This document shows, piece after piece, positions 8,993-19,040 of a stretch of 64,000 nucleotides of DNA. Under the pieces are notes generated by a model. That model did not search any database and was not told where the DNA came from. It saw nothing but the letters and a program-made list of their open reading frames with translations. The stretch's first letter is position 1. Every line of letters starts with the position of its first letter. This DNA comes from SG8-30 sp963715485 (GTDB taxonomy: Bacteria > Pseudomonadota > Gammaproteobacteria > Steroidobacterales > Steroidobacteraceae): the NCBI GenBank assembly GCA_963715485.1, contig OY970244.1, positions 2,232,001 through 2,296,000 of the forward strand. Reading direction: 5' to 3'. Both the position numbers and the translations under genes were made by a program.

Positions 8993-9168
8993 CGGGTTGC
9001 TCCGGCGCGCGCGGGTCGGAGCAAAGTAGCGATTTGCCAGCCGCGGGCACGCCAGTCGGCCACGCCCTGCTCCCTGTGATGAGCAGCAAAACCTTCGCGG
9101 CGTAACAATTCCACGGCTTCGTCGATCCTTAGCCCGTCTAGGAAAGTCCCCAGCAAGAAATGGCCCAC
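8989..9168 (-). CDS. Possible small ORF coupled to the MFS gene (uncertain)
   Basis: A frame of up to 59 residues (GTG at 9168), or 41 residues from a GTG at 9114 preceded by AAGGA, ends with a TGA that overlaps the GTG start of the MFS gene by four bases. The readable part is helical and charged (RIDEAVELLRREGFAAH, then VADWRARGWQIATLL). It fills the otherwise empty space between the MgtC-like gene and the MFS gene. Support is only the GTGA coupling and the sensible codon pattern; no family is recognised. It may be a translational coupler or a chance frame. Confidence 0.3.
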   Translation of the reverse strand: MGHFLLGTFLDGLRIDEAVELLRREGFAAHHREQGVADWRARGWQIATLLRPARAGATR

Positions 9169-10397
9169 CCGAGCCAGGCCGCTCCCACCATTAACAGCTG
9201 GCCGGGCACTACGCCCAGCACAAAGGCACCCCGTCCGGACACCCAAGACACGACTACCTTCATTCCCGCATTGCCGCTGAAGGCGAGCAGCGTTGCAAGT
9301 ACCGCCTGCTCGATCGTGAGCTTGCCTGCCAGCGCCAGCGAAGCCGCCGAGGCGCCTGCCGCCTGCGTATCCGCCAGACCGGCAACCGACACGCCCACCA
9401 CCGCGCCGGTGGTCCCGAACAGGCGCTCGAGCAGGGCAGCCCCGAATATCACGCCCGTTATCGTGGCCGCGAAGAGCAGCGCATCCCGCGGATTGAACGG
9501 GCGGCCAAGCTGCATTTCGTCCGGCGGGGGCGAACGCACGGCGCGGACCGTGAACAGTGCGCCATAGGCCAGCGCGCCGAGTCCGGCCAGGGTCATTGGC
9601 AGGACCATCGCACTCATCACCTCACGATTGGCCACCGCCAGCACGATCATCATGAAGATGGGCGTTGCCAGTGACGACAGCGCGGCACCGGCGATGGCCG
9701 GGCGCAAAAGCTTCGGTTCCGCCGCTGCGCGACTACCCATCGCCACATGGGTGGCCGTACTCGAAACGAACCCACCAGCGAGGCCGGACAACGGTAGCCC
9801 GACTGCGGCACCCAGCGCCCGCAACGCGACGTACCCGGCCGCGTTGATCGTCATCACCAGGATTGCAAGCAACCACAGGACGCGAGGATTGAACGCGCCC
9901 AGCGGATCCACGGCGCGATCGGGCAACAGCGGCAGGACCACCAGTGCGGCGGCGGCAAGCAGCAACCCGTCGTGGACTTCCTGGGCATTGAGCTGGTCCA
10001 GCACGAAGCGATGCAGGCGGGTTCGCGCCGCCAGCATGATCGCGACTACGACTCCCAGCCCGGCGCCGATCGCGGGGTGACGGTAGGCGAGGATGCCGAG
10101 CAGCGTGGCGACGACCAGGGCGATCTCCGTCGTCAGACCCGGATCGGCGTCGGCGCTGTGGTGATAGGCGACAGCCGCAAAGGCCGCGGCCGCCAGGACC
10201 GTCGCAGGAGTAAGCCATGGGTTGTTGACGGCGGCCGCGATGGCCCCGGCAAGCGAAAATAGCGCGAAAGTCCGGATACCGCCCGGCTTGCGGTGCGGAC
10301 CCGTACCCTTGCTGCGTTCACGCTCGATTCCGATCAGCAGACCGACACCGAGCGCGGCTGCCAGCCCGATGACGTCAGGGGATATGCCGTTCATCAT
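9138..10397 (-). CDS. MgtC/SapB family membrane protein with DUF4010 domain
   Basis: A 419-residue integral membrane protein. The N-terminal MgtC/SapB-type domain has GLLIGIERERSKG, the characteristic helix end, then GGIRTFALFSLAG. The remaining two thirds form a DUF4010-like domain with about eight hydrophobic segments, containing LAGGFVSSTATHVAMGSRA and GLADTQAAGASAASLA. The function of this combination is not known; the MgtC name comes from magnesium-limitation virulence factors, but that role should not be assumed. The ATG is at 10397, with 226 bases of non-coding DNA before the divergent msrP gene. Confidence 0.85.
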   Translation of the reverse strand: MMNGISPDVIGLAAALGVGLLIGIERERSKGTGPHRKPGGIRTFALFSLAGAIAAAVNNPWLTPATVLAAAAFAAVAYHHSADADPGLTTEIALVVATLLGILAYRHPAIGAGLGVVVAIMLAARTRLHRFVLDQLNAQEVHDGLLLAAAALVVLPLLPDRAVDPLGAFNPRVLWLLAILVMTINAAGYVALRALGAAVGLPLSGLAGGFVSSTATHVAMGSRAAAEPKLLRPAIAGAALSSLATPIFMMIVLAVANREVMSAMVLPMTLAGLGALAYGALFTVRAVRSPPPDEMQLGRPFNPRDALLFAATITGVIFGAALLERLFGTTGAVVGVSVAGLADTQAAGASAASLALAGKLTIEQAVLATLLAFSGNAGMKVVVSWVSGRGAFVLGVVPGQLLMVGAAWLGWAISCWGLS

Positions 10398-10623
10398 TTA
10401 TTAGCCTAGCACCAGGCCGCTGGCAGCTGACCGTGAGCTATCCCTATGTCTGCCGGGAACTTATTCTTGATGGTGCAAACCAATGCTTGTCCAAGCAGAT
10501 TCATGTGAGAACGGTGCGTGCCGGAACCGGGGCCGCTTATGGCAATCAGGACTCCGCTGGTGAAATATCAGGCTGTCTCACCGGGTCTACTGCTTGAGAC
10601 ACACACGGCAGCACGGAGGAAAC

Positions 10624-11589
<966 letters not shown>

Positions 11590-11591
11590 TC

Positions 11592-12302
11592 ATGGCCGCG
11601 TCACCGGAACAACTGGCCCGCTTCGTGCTGAAACCGCTCGTGCTGCTGGGCTGCCTGGCGCCGCTTGGCTGGCTGGCCGCCGGCGTGGCGGGCGTCGGTG
11701 GCATGTCGCTCGGCGTCAATCCGGTCGAGGAAATCCTGCACACGCTGGGCAAGTGGGGGCTCAACTTCCTGCTCATTACGCTGTGCGTGACACCACTGCG
11801 CCAGATCACCGGATGGATCCACTGGATCCGCTTTCGCCGCATGCTGGGCCTGACCGCATTCTTTTACCTGCTGGGCCACTTCCTCTTCTACCTGCTGGTC
11901 GACCAGGGGTTCTACCTCCGCGTCCTGATCGAGGACATTGCCAGGCGTCCGTACATCACCGTTGGCTTCGCCGGCCTGATGCTGCTGGTGCCACTGGCCC
12001 TGACGTCGACGAAAGCCGCCATGCGCCGCCTCGGCCGGCGCTGGCAGAAGCTCCATCGGCTGGTGTACGTGGCGACCTTCCTTGGCTGCGTCCATTACTA
12101 CTGGCAGGTCAAGGCAGACGTACGCGAGCCGTTGTACTACTTTGCCGCGCTGGCGCTGCTGCTGGGCTGGCGCTGGTGGAAGCGTCGCGCCCGGCCAACG
12201 CGGGCGACGGAAAGAACTGTGCCTCAACGCCGCCCGGTCAGCGACGACCACCCCCGGTCGCAACCAGAATTCCGCCAAGCACCAGCAAACCTCCGCCCAT
12301 AG
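11592..12302 (+). CDS. msrQ: Haem-binding membrane subunit MsrQ
   Basis: Inner-membrane b-type cytochrome that feeds electrons to MsrP. The protein has 236 residues with about six hydrophobic helices. Candidate haem histidines are in LLGHFLFY, WQKLHRLVY and FLGCVHYYW. The ATG lies 2 bases after msrP. E. coli MsrQ is about 211 residues; here the extra length is a polar Pro/Arg-rich tail after WWKRRARP. The last 65 bases overlap the 3' end of the convergent EamA gene. That tail is unlike the rest of the protein, so a mis-shifted 3' end cannot be excluded. Confidence 0.93.
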   Translation: MAASPEQLARFVLKPLVLLGCLAPLGWLAAGVAGVGGMSLGVNPVEEILHTLGKWGLNFLLITLCVTPLRQITGWIHWIRFRRMLGLTAFFYLLGHFLFYLLVDQGFYLRVLIEDIARRPYITVGFAGLMLLVPLALTSTKAAMRRLGRRWQKLHRLVYVATFLGCVHYYWQVKADVREPLYYFAALALLLGWRWWKRRARPTRATERTVPQRRPVSDDHPRSQPEFRQAPANLRP

Positions 12303-13110
12303 TCCGCGCGCCCAGCGGCTCGTCGAGCAGCCACCAGGCCAGCACCGAAGCCAGCACCGGCTCGCCGGTCAGCGCGATGGAGACGAACGCTGGTTGCAGG
12401 TGCCTGAGGGACCAGTTGTAGCCACCGTGCCCGACCAGCTGCGAGACCAGCGCCATGGCAACGAGCACGCCCCAGGTCTGTTGCGAAAACCCATGCCATT
12501 GTGTGCCGGAAATCAGCACGGCCGCCCACAACACAAGCGCCGCCGTGACGTACGCCACGGTGACATAGGGCAGGTAGGCAAGTCTTCGCTGCGCCTCGCG
12601 CGCGAGCATCAGGTACCCAGCCATGGCTACCGCCCCGCCAAGCGCCAGCAGGGCGCCCATCAGCGAGGTCCCGTCATCCATTCCACCCGAGGCGATGACC
12701 GCGGCGCCAGCGCTGGCAAGCCCGACGGCCGCCCAGGTGCGCACCGTCGGGCGATCGCGCCCGGTAAGCCATGAAAGCAGCGCCACAAAGACCGGTGCCG
12801 TGTTCACCAGCAACACACTGCTCGCGACCGAGGTGAACTGCAGCGAGGTCATCCAGCTTCCGAAGTGCAGCGCCAGCAGTCCGCCTGCCGCCGCAGCCAG
12901 GACCACTTCGCGCCGGGTCCTGGACGCGCCCGGCCTGCGGGTCGCGAGCGCTGCGGGCAATACCACGGCCGAAGCGAGCGTCATGCGCCAAAGCGCAATG
13001 GCCATCGCGGGCGCGGCAGCAAGCCGGACGAAGATCGAGCCAAAGGAGACCCCCGCCAGCGCGACGGCCAGCACGACGAGGGGAAGAAACCTGGCCGGGG
13101 GCACGTGCAT
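12238..13110 (-). CDS. EamA/DMT family transporter
   Basis: A 290-residue inner-membrane protein with ten predicted hydrophobic helices in two EamA repeats. The first repeat ends around SSVLLVNTAPVFVALLSW and the second around GEPVLASVLAWWLLDEPLG, both typical of the drug/metabolite exporter superfamily. Substrate is unknown. The end is convergent with msrQ and overlaps it by 65 bases. It lies 9 bases downstream of the DAHP synthase gene on the same strand, so the two are probably co-transcribed. Export of an aromatic metabolite is possible but is inference only. Confidence 0.88.
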   Translation of the reverse strand: MHVPPARFLPLVVLAVALAGVSFGSIFVRLAAAPAMAIALWRMTLASAVVLPAALATRRPGASRTRREVVLAAAAGGLLALHFGSWMTSLQFTSVASSVLLVNTAPVFVALLSWLTGRDRPTVRTWAAVGLASAGAAVIASGGMDDGTSLMGALLALGGAVAMAGYLMLAREAQRRLAYLPYVTVAYVTAALVLWAAVLISGTQWHGFSQQTWGVLVAMALVSQLVGHGGYNWSLRHLQPAFVSIALTGEPVLASVLAWWLLDEPLGARTMGGGLLVLGGILVATGGGRR

Positions 13111-13119
13111 GCCCCGCGC

Positions 13120-14214
13120 TCAGCGGGTACCCGACCTCGGCGACGCCGGCGAGGCGAACCGTGGACAGGCCAGGAGCCGCTGGTGCAGATCCAGCAGCAG
13201 CTTCTCGGTGGTAGTCCAGTCCATGCAGGCGTCGGTAACGGAAACACCGTAGCGAAGCTGCCTGAGGTCTGCCGGTATCGGCTGGTTGCCGGCGCCAAGG
13301 TGGCTCTCCAGCATCAGGCCGACGATCGAATCATTGCCCTCGACAACCTGGTTCACGCAGTTCCCGGCGACAAGGGCTTGCAGGGTATGGTCCTTGTTCG
13401 AATTACCATGGCTGCAGTCGACTGCGATGTTGACAGGCAAGCCGGCCTGGCGCAGTTCCTGCTCGCAAAGCGCGACGCTGACTGAATCGTAGTTCGGCCG
13501 CCCGCCGCCGCCGCGCAGCACGATGTGTGCATACGCATTGCCACGGGTACGGAACACCGCTGACTGACCCTGCTGGGTTATCCCAAGGAAGTGGTGGGGG
13601 CTGCGCACCGACTGCAGCGCGTTGACAGCTACGGCAAGCGTACCGTCGGTGCCGTTCTTGAAGCCGACCGGCGTGGACAGGCCAGAGGCCATCTCGCGGT
13701 GCGTCTGCGACTCCGTCGTCCGCGCACCGATCGCGGTCCAGGTGATCAGCTCACCGAGATACTGCGGCATGATCGGATCGAGCGCCTCGGTGGCTGCCGG
13801 CAAGCCCTCCTCCGCCAGCTCGATCAACAGTCGCCGCGCCAGCCGAATGCCCTTTTCGATATGGAAGGAGTCGTCCATGTCGGGATCGTTGACCAGGCCC
13901 TTCCAGCCGACGGTCGTGCGTGGTTTTTCGAAGTACACGCGCATCACCAGGTAAAGGGTCGATGAAACCCGCGCAGCCAGCGTACGCAGCCGCCTGGCGT
14001 ACTCGCGCGCCGCGTCGAGGTCGTGGATCGAGCAGGGGCCGACCACGACGAACAGCCGGGGATCGCGCCGATCGAGGATGTCGCGGATCACCCCACGTGC
14101 ACTGAGCACACAGTGCCCGGCCTGCGGCGAGACCGGCAGTTCACGCTTGATTTCCTCAGGCGTCGGCAGCAGCTCGCTGGACGCGACGTTGACGTTCTGC
14201 AGCCGGTCGGTCAT
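13120..14214 (-). CDS. aroG: 3-deoxy-7-phosphoheptulonate synthase, class I (AroF/G/H type)
   Basis: First step of the shikimate pathway: phosphoenolpyruvate plus erythrose 4-phosphate to DAHP. The protein has 364 residues, usual for the type I-alpha enzymes. Motifs are VVVGPCSIHD, RVYFEKPRTTVGWKGLVNDP, PVGFKNGTDG and the metal/substrate histidine segment DCSHGNSNKDH near residue 270. Which E. coli isoenzyme it matches (Phe-, Tyr- or Trp-sensitive) cannot be told by eye, so the symbol is the generic one. The EamA transporter follows 9 bases downstream. Confidence 0.93.
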   Translation of the reverse strand: MTDRLQNVNVASSELLPTPEEIKRELPVSPQAGHCVLSARGVIRDILDRRDPRLFVVVGPCSIHDLDAAREYARRLRTLAARVSSTLYLVMRVYFEKPRTTVGWKGLVNDPDMDDSFHIEKGIRLARRLLIELAEEGLPAATEALDPIMPQYLGELITWTAIGARTTESQTHREMASGLSTPVGFKNGTDGTLAVAVNALQSVRSPHHFLGITQQGQSAVFRTRGNAYAHIVLRGGGGRPNYDSVSVALCEQELRQAGLPVNIAVDCSHGNSNKDHTLQALVAGNCVNQVVEGNDSIVGLMLESHLGAGNQPIPADLRQLRYGVSVTDACMDWTTTEKLLLDLHQRLLACPRFASPASPRSGTR

Positions 14215-14267
14215 CTGGTTGCCGCCACATTTTGAAAGGCGCGGGAGTATAGCAGGCGACGTACGGC

Positions 14268-15005
14268 TCAGCCGATCGCCCAGTGCGGCACATGACGCCA
14301 GCCCCGGGACAGCTCGCGGTCGAGCGACTGCCAGCCCGGTTCGAGTTGCTCGACCAGGCGCCAGAACCGGCGCGAATGGTTGAGGTGCACCGTGTGCGCC
14401 AGCTCATGCACGAACAGGTAACGAACGACGTCGGCGGGCTGGAACATCAGGCAGGCATTGATGCTGATGGTGCCCGATCGCGAGCAGCTGCCCCAGCGGG
14501 TGCGCTGGCGCCGGACCTGCGTCCGGACGAAACTCATCTGGTGCCGCAAGGCGACCGCCTCCAGCCACGGAACGAGCTGCGCGTGCGCGGAATGCAGCAG
14601 CCAGCGATGCAGGGCATGCCGGACCAGCGGCAGCCGCGCCAGGTCGCCGCTGATGAGCACCTCGCAACCGGACTGCGATGCCTTGGGGATGCCGGGCGTG
14701 TCGAGGTAACGAATGGAGACTTGTTGCCCCGTTGCCTGGAAGAACACTGCCTCGGGCAAGGTGTCGGGAGCCTCGACCTGCAGGTGACGGAGTTCCTCGA
14801 TCTTGCGATCGATCCAACCGCGGTGCCGGGTGACGAACTGCTGGACGGTGCGTGAACGGGTACCGACCGGCACGACGATCTCCACGCGGCCGCCCGGGAA
14901 TACCCTCACGGTCAGCCGTCGTGCACGCTGCGACTCGCGGACGCGCCAGTCGGGCTGCGCCTGTTCGACGTCCAGCAGTGCCAGCTGTCCAGCTGCGGCG
15001 CCCAT
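14268..15005 (-). CDS. YgjP-like M48-related metallopeptidase (DUF45)
   Basis: A 245-residue soluble protein. The zinc signature HELAH is in RYLFVHELAHTVHLNHS near residue 200; the third ligand is likely in the following helix (SRRFWRLVEQLEP). The middle segment RTQVRRQRTRWGSCSRSGTISIN is the usual YgjP/SprT-like block. Its natural substrate is unknown in this family. It starts 4 bases after fadH ends, so the two are likely in one transcript. Confidence 0.85.
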   Translation of the reverse strand: MGAAAGQLALLDVEQAQPDWRVRESQRARRLTVRVFPGGRVEIVVPVGTRSRTVQQFVTRHRGWIDRKIEELRHLQVEAPDTLPEAVFFQATGQQVSIRYLDTPGIPKASQSGCEVLISGDLARLPLVRHALHRWLLHSAHAQLVPWLEAVALRHQMSFVRTQVRRQRTRWGSCSRSGTISINACLMFQPADVVRYLFVHELAHTVHLNHSRRFWRLVEQLEPGWQSLDRELSRGWRHVPHWAIG

Positions 15006-15009
15006 GAAT

Positions 15010-17049
15010 TCAGAATGACGCGGCGAGCCGCGCCCCCTCGTCGATGGCGCGCTTGGCGTCGAGCTCCGCAGCCAGCTTTGCGCCGCCTATGACGTGCGCG
15101 TTGCGTCCGCCGGACCTGAGCTGCTCCGCCAGGTCCCGCAGCGAATCCTGGCCCGCGCAGATAATCACGTTGTCTACCTCCAGCAGCTGTGGGCCGGCAT
15201 TCGTAGTGATGTGAAGGCCGGCGCCGTCGATGCGCTCGTAATTCACGCCTGCGATCATTTTCACCCGGCGCCGCCTGAGCTCGGTTCGGTGGATCCACCC
15301 GGTTGTCTTGCCGAGGTCCCTGCCGGGCGGCGTCGCCTTCCGTTGCAGCAGGAAGATCTTCCGCCGCGCCGGCTGCATCGAGCCGTCGTCGGCGACGAGC
15401 CCGCCACGCTGCTCGAGAGACATGTCCACGCCCCACTCGCGCATGAACCGGGCAGTCGTATCCTGCTCCACTTCGCCGTCGACGTCGTGGGACAGGAACG
15501 CCGCGACATCGAAGCCGATGCCGCCTGCGCCGATCAGGGCCACCGAATCGCCGACTGGGCGCCCATGCAACAGGACATCGACGTAGGACAGGACCTTCGG
15601 GTGGTCAATCCCGTCGATGGCCGGTGTACGCGGCACGACCCCGGTCGCCAGCACGATTTCGTCGAATTCGCCCGCAAGCAGGCCAGCCGTCGTGGCCCGG
15701 GTGCCAAGCCGCAGGTCGACGTGCTGCAACTCGACCTGGCGACCGAAGTACCTGAGCGTCTCGTGAAACTCCTCCTTGCCGGGGATTTGCTTGGCCATGT
15801 TGAATTGGCCGCCGATCTCGCCCGAGGCCTCGAACAACGTCACGGCGTGACCCCGGCCCGCGGCGATGGTTGCGCAGGCCAGGCCGGCCGGCCCTGCCCC
15901 GACGACCGCGATGCGCTTGCTGCGGACGGCGGGCGTGTAGAGCAGTTCCGTCTCGTGGCTCGCGCGGGGGTTGACCAGGCACGAGGCCACCTTCTGCTCG
16001 AACACGTGGTCCAGGCAGGCCTGGTTGCAGGCTATGCAGGTGTTGATCTCGTCGGCACGCCCTTCGGAAGCCTTCCTGACAAACTCCGGGTCGGCGAGCA
16101 GCGGCCGCGCCATGGAAACCATGTCTGCGTCGCCGGCACCCAGGACGGACTCGGCCACCGCCGGGTCGTTGATGCGGTTGCTGGTCACCAGCGGGATCGA
16201 CACCTCGCCCTTGAGTCGCCTGGTGACCCAGGTGAAGGCCGCGCGCGGGACCATCGTGGCAATGGTCGGGATCCTGGCCTCGTGCCAGCCGATGCCCGTA
16301 TTGATGATGGTGGCGCCAGCCGCCTCAACGGCCCTGGCCAGTTGCACGATCTCGTCCCAGCTGCTGCCGCCCTCGACCAGGTCGAGCATGGACAGACGAT
16401 AGACGATGATGAACTCGCGGCCGACCGCCTCTCGCACGCGGCGCAGGATCTCCAGCGGCAGCCTGATGCGGTTCTCGTAGGATCCGCCCCAATCGTCGTC
16501 GCGGCGATTGGTTCGCGCGGCGATGAACTGGTTAATGAAATAGCCCTCGGAGCCCATGATCTCGACGCCGTCGTAGCCCGCCTCCTGCGCAAGACGGGCG
16601 CAGCGCGTAAAGGCCGAGACCTGGCGCGAGATGCCGAAGCGCGTGAGTGCCCGCGGCGTAAAGGGGGAAATCGGCGCCTTCAGCCGTGACGGCGCGACTG
16701 ACAGAGGATGATAGGCGTAGCGGCCGGTGTGGAGAATCTGCATGCAGACTTTCCCGCCTTCGGAATGCACCGCCTTGGTGATCAGCCGATGACGTGCCAC
16801 CTCGCGCGAATTGGTCAGCTTTCCGGCAAATGGCTTGGCCCATCCGGCGATATTCGGCGCGATGCCGCCGGTGACGATCAGCCCGACGCCGCCGCGTGCG
16901 CGCTCGGCAAAATACGCGGCCAGGCGCGGATAGTCCTCGGCACGATCCTCGAGACCAGTGTGCATGGAACCCATGAGCACACGGTTGGGCAGGGTCGTGA
17001 AGCGAAGGTCCAGCGGCGCCAGCAGATGGGGAAAAGGTTTGTCGGTCAC
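15010..17049 (-). CDS. fadH: NADPH-dependent 2,4-dienoyl-CoA reductase
   Basis: Reduces 2,4-dienoyl-CoA during beta-oxidation of unsaturated fatty acids. The protein has 679 residues from GTG 17049; an upstream TTG would add eight residues but the E. coli-type N-terminus fits the GTG better. Domain order is an FMN TIM barrel (about 1-350, starting LLAPLDLRFTTLPNRVLMGS), a 4Fe-4S site with the spacing CxxCxxxCx11C in CIACNQACLD and SCLVNP, then FAD and NADPH Rossmann parts (VVGAGPAGLACATIAAGRGH). KTTGWIHRTELRRRRVKMI matches the C-terminal block of FadH. The YgjP-like gene follows 4 bases downstream, and the hydrolase gene 17086-17838 lies upstream on the same strand. Confidence 0.96.
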   Translation of the reverse strand: MTDKPFPHLLAPLDLRFTTLPNRVLMGSMHTGLEDRAEDYPRLAAYFAERARGGVGLIVTGGIAPNIAGWAKPFAGKLTNSREVARHRLITKAVHSEGGKVCMQILHTGRYAYHPLSVAPSRLKAPISPFTPRALTRFGISRQVSAFTRCARLAQEAGYDGVEIMGSEGYFINQFIAARTNRRDDDWGGSYENRIRLPLEILRRVREAVGREFIIVYRLSMLDLVEGGSSWDEIVQLARAVEAAGATIINTGIGWHEARIPTIATMVPRAAFTWVTRRLKGEVSIPLVTSNRINDPAVAESVLGAGDADMVSMARPLLADPEFVRKASEGRADEINTCIACNQACLDHVFEQKVASCLVNPRASHETELLYTPAVRSKRIAVVGAGPAGLACATIAAGRGHAVTLFEASGEIGGQFNMAKQIPGKEEFHETLRYFGRQVELQHVDLRLGTRATTAGLLAGEFDEIVLATGVVPRTPAIDGIDHPKVLSYVDVLLHGRPVGDSVALIGAGGIGFDVAAFLSHDVDGEVEQDTTARFMREWGVDMSLEQRGGLVADDGSMQPARRKIFLLQRKATPPGRDLGKTTGWIHRTELRRRRVKMIAGVNYERIDGAGLHITTNAGPQLLEVDNVIICAGQDSLRDLAEQLRSGGRNAHVIGGAKLAAELDAKRAIDEGARLAASF

Positions 17050-17085
17050 GCGCGCGATGATACCAGCCGGCAAGCACGCATTCGA

Positions 17086-17838
17086 TTACTGTTGTGCCGG
17101 AAGGGCGGCCCCATCCGCGATAGCCTCCAGCTGCAGTGCCAGACCATTGACAATCCAGCTGGACCATTCTGCGCAACCCCGCGCCCCGGGATGGAAGCGA
17201 TCGTGGGAGAACGCCGCACGGCCCAGTCGCGAAGGAAAGACGACCACCCTCATGCCGCGGTATCCCGTGAGCTGCACCGCCACCTCCTGCAGCGCCCGGG
17301 CACGCTCCCCAAGCAGCCTCGACAGCGGCCACGGCAAGGCAGGAAAGCTCTCGAGCGGAGGAATTCCACTGAAGATGACCGTCGGCCGGCGCGCACTCGT
17401 CGCCACAGCATCGACGATCGCGCGCAGTCGCTCCTTGAAGTCGTGTGGCTCTACACCGGTCACTGCGTCATTGACGCCAATGGAGAGCACGACCAGTTCG
17501 GGCTGGTAGCCAATCGCGGTGTCGAGCATCTTCTCCATGACCGACAGGCTGGTAGCACCCGACTCGCCTATCGCCTGCCATTCCACCGTGACGCCGGCCC
17601 GCGCGGCAACGGCAGCGGCGACCTGCCCTACCAGGCCCTCCGCCTGCGTCTCGACGCCAATGCCGGCGATGATCGAGTCACCCAATCCGGCCAGCCGCAG
17701 CACTCGTTGCCCGCTGCCAACCCGACCTACCCGATCCCGCGCCGGCGGCAAACGAGTCGTGGCCAGGCGCGCGTACAGGCCTTCGGCCAGCAGCAAGGGT
17801 GCCCAGGGAAGCCAGCGCAGTTCGTCTCGTGCCAGCAT
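17086..17838 (-). CDS. SGNH/GDSL hydrolase
   Basis: A 250-residue hydrolase of the TesA/lipolytic type. Block I, with the nucleophile Ser, is LAGLGDSIIAG. The Gly and Asn blocks are GESGATSLS and LSIGVNDAVTG. The Asp-His pair is in HDRFHPGARG. The N-terminus is hydrophobic (WLPWAPLLLAEGLYARLA) and could be a membrane anchor or uncleaved signal. It is the last gene of a unit that starts with a periplasmic adaptor and includes an ATPase and two FtsX-type permeases, 2 bases after the second permease. In E. coli tesA lies next to the ybbA-ybbP ABC genes, so a lipid or acyl-chain substrate is a reasonable inference. Confidence 0.87.
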   Translation of the reverse strand: MLARDELRWLPWAPLLLAEGLYARLATTRLPPARDRVGRVGSGQRVLRLAGLGDSIIAGIGVETQAEGLVGQVAAAVAARAGVTVEWQAIGESGATSLSVMEKMLDTAIGYQPELVVLSIGVNDAVTGVEPHDFKERLRAIVDAVATSARRPTVIFSGIPPLESFPALPWPLSRLLGERARALQEVAVQLTGYRGMRVVVFPSRLGRAAFSHDRFHPGARGCAEWSSWIVNGLALQLEAIADGAALPAQQ

Positions 17839-17840
17839 CG

Positions 17841-19037
17841 TCAGAGTTCCCTGAGACCCTGGGTCACCGGCAGCCGCGCAGCCCTGATTCCGGGCAACAG
17901 GCCGCCGATCAGCCCCAGCAGCAGCGCGTACGCAATGCCCGTCAGCATGAGCCTGGGCGTGACGGTGAAGGCGAAGGTGATCTGGCTGAAGCTCTGGAAG
18001 TTCAGGGTCGACGCGCGGAAGCCGTTGAAGCCCAGGTACGCCAGCACACCGCCAAGGATGCCGCCGAACAGGCCCAGCAGCATCGCTTCAGCCAGCACCG
18101 ACGCGACCACCGCGCTGGCGCCGAATCCGAGTGCCCGCAAGGTGGCGATCTCGCGTGTGCGCGAGGCAACCGCCGCATACATGGTGTTGAGCGCCGCGAA
18201 TATGGCGCCGACGCCCATCGCCACTGCAATCAGGAGGCCGAGCGTCTGGACGATGGCAATGAGCACGCGCGACTGACTCTCGAGGAATTCTTTCTCCGTT
18301 CGAACCGTCATGTTGAATCGCGGATCCGATTTGAGGTGGCGTGTAAGCGCCGCGGTCTGACCCGGCCCGGGCAACCGTACACGAACGGACTGGTAAGAGG
18401 TGCCGCGATTGTAGGCGCCCTGCAGGACCGCTGCATCAGTCCAGATCTCCGACTCGCTAACGCTGCCGGCGTCCTCGAATACGCCAGTGACCGTCCAGGG
18501 CGTGCCGCCAAAGGAAACGACCTTGCCAACGTCCAGGCCACCGAACTGGGCGGCAGCGCCACGGCCGACGATGACCTCGTTCAGGCCACGCTGGAATGGC
18601 CTCCCCTCCACTATCCGGAAAGCCTGCCGGATCTGGAATGCATTCGGCCCGACGCCGCGAAACGGCACGTTGGCCTTGGTGCCGGTGCTGCGCATCGGCA
18701 CGTCCACGATGACGTAGAGTTCCGGGGAAGCCAGCGGACCGTGAGGACCTGGCACGATCGACGGCGCGTCCATCACGTACTTGACCGCCTCAAGCGCCAG
18801 GCCGCTCGACAGCTCGTCGGCCGATCCGCCGCGCAGCACCACACCCACGTCCTGCTGACCTGAGAGCGACATCGCCGCGCGAAATCCTTCAGTCATCGAC
18901 AGTGCTGCGACCAGCACCGCCACCACGCCACCGATACCCACAATGGCGACCGTGGCGGTTCCCAGGCGCTGCGGGACACTTTGCAGGCTCATCAGGGTGA
19001 TAGCCAGGATCTGCCGCCAGCGGTGCCTCGTACTCAT
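17841..19037 (-). CDS. ABC transporter permease, MacB/FtsX type (second of two)
   Basis: A 398-residue permease with one N-terminal helix, a large periplasmic domain (about residues 50-260) and three C-terminal helices forming the FtsX domain (AMGVGAIFAALNTMYAAVASR, ALGFGASAVVASVLAEAMLLG). RTREIATLRALGFG is the usual coupling motif. It follows the first permease by 3 bases. Family members are mechanotransmission-type exporters or lipoprotein/lipid movers, not classical importers. The two permeases are diverged paralogues, which implies a heterodimer. Confidence 0.9.
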   Translation of the reverse strand: MSTRHRWRQILAITLMSLQSVPQRLGTATVAIVGIGGVVAVLVAALSMTEGFRAAMSLSGQQDVGVVLRGGSADELSSGLALEAVKYVMDAPSIVPGPHGPLASPELYVIVDVPMRSTGTKANVPFRGVGPNAFQIRQAFRIVEGRPFQRGLNEVIVGRGAAAQFGGLDVGKVVSFGGTPWTVTGVFEDAGSVSESEIWTDAAVLQGAYNRGTSYQSVRVRLPGPGQTAALTRHLKSDPRFNMTVRTEKEFLESQSRVLIAIVQTLGLLIAVAMGVGAIFAALNTMYAAVASRTREIATLRALGFGASAVVASVLAEAMLLGLFGGILGGVLAYLGFNGFRASTLNFQSFSQITFAFTVTPRLMLTGIAYALLLGLIGGLLPGIRAARLPVTQGLREL

Positions 19038-19040
19038 GAT

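Noticed and set aside
15094..16689. 531-residue open frame opposite fadH
   Set aside because: It is a shadow of high-GC fadH coding; the sequence is without domain patterns and fadH is certain.
16708..18276. 522-residue plus-strand frame across fadH, the SGNH hydrolase and a permease
   Set aside because: It spans three confidently identified minus-strand genes and shows no family motif.
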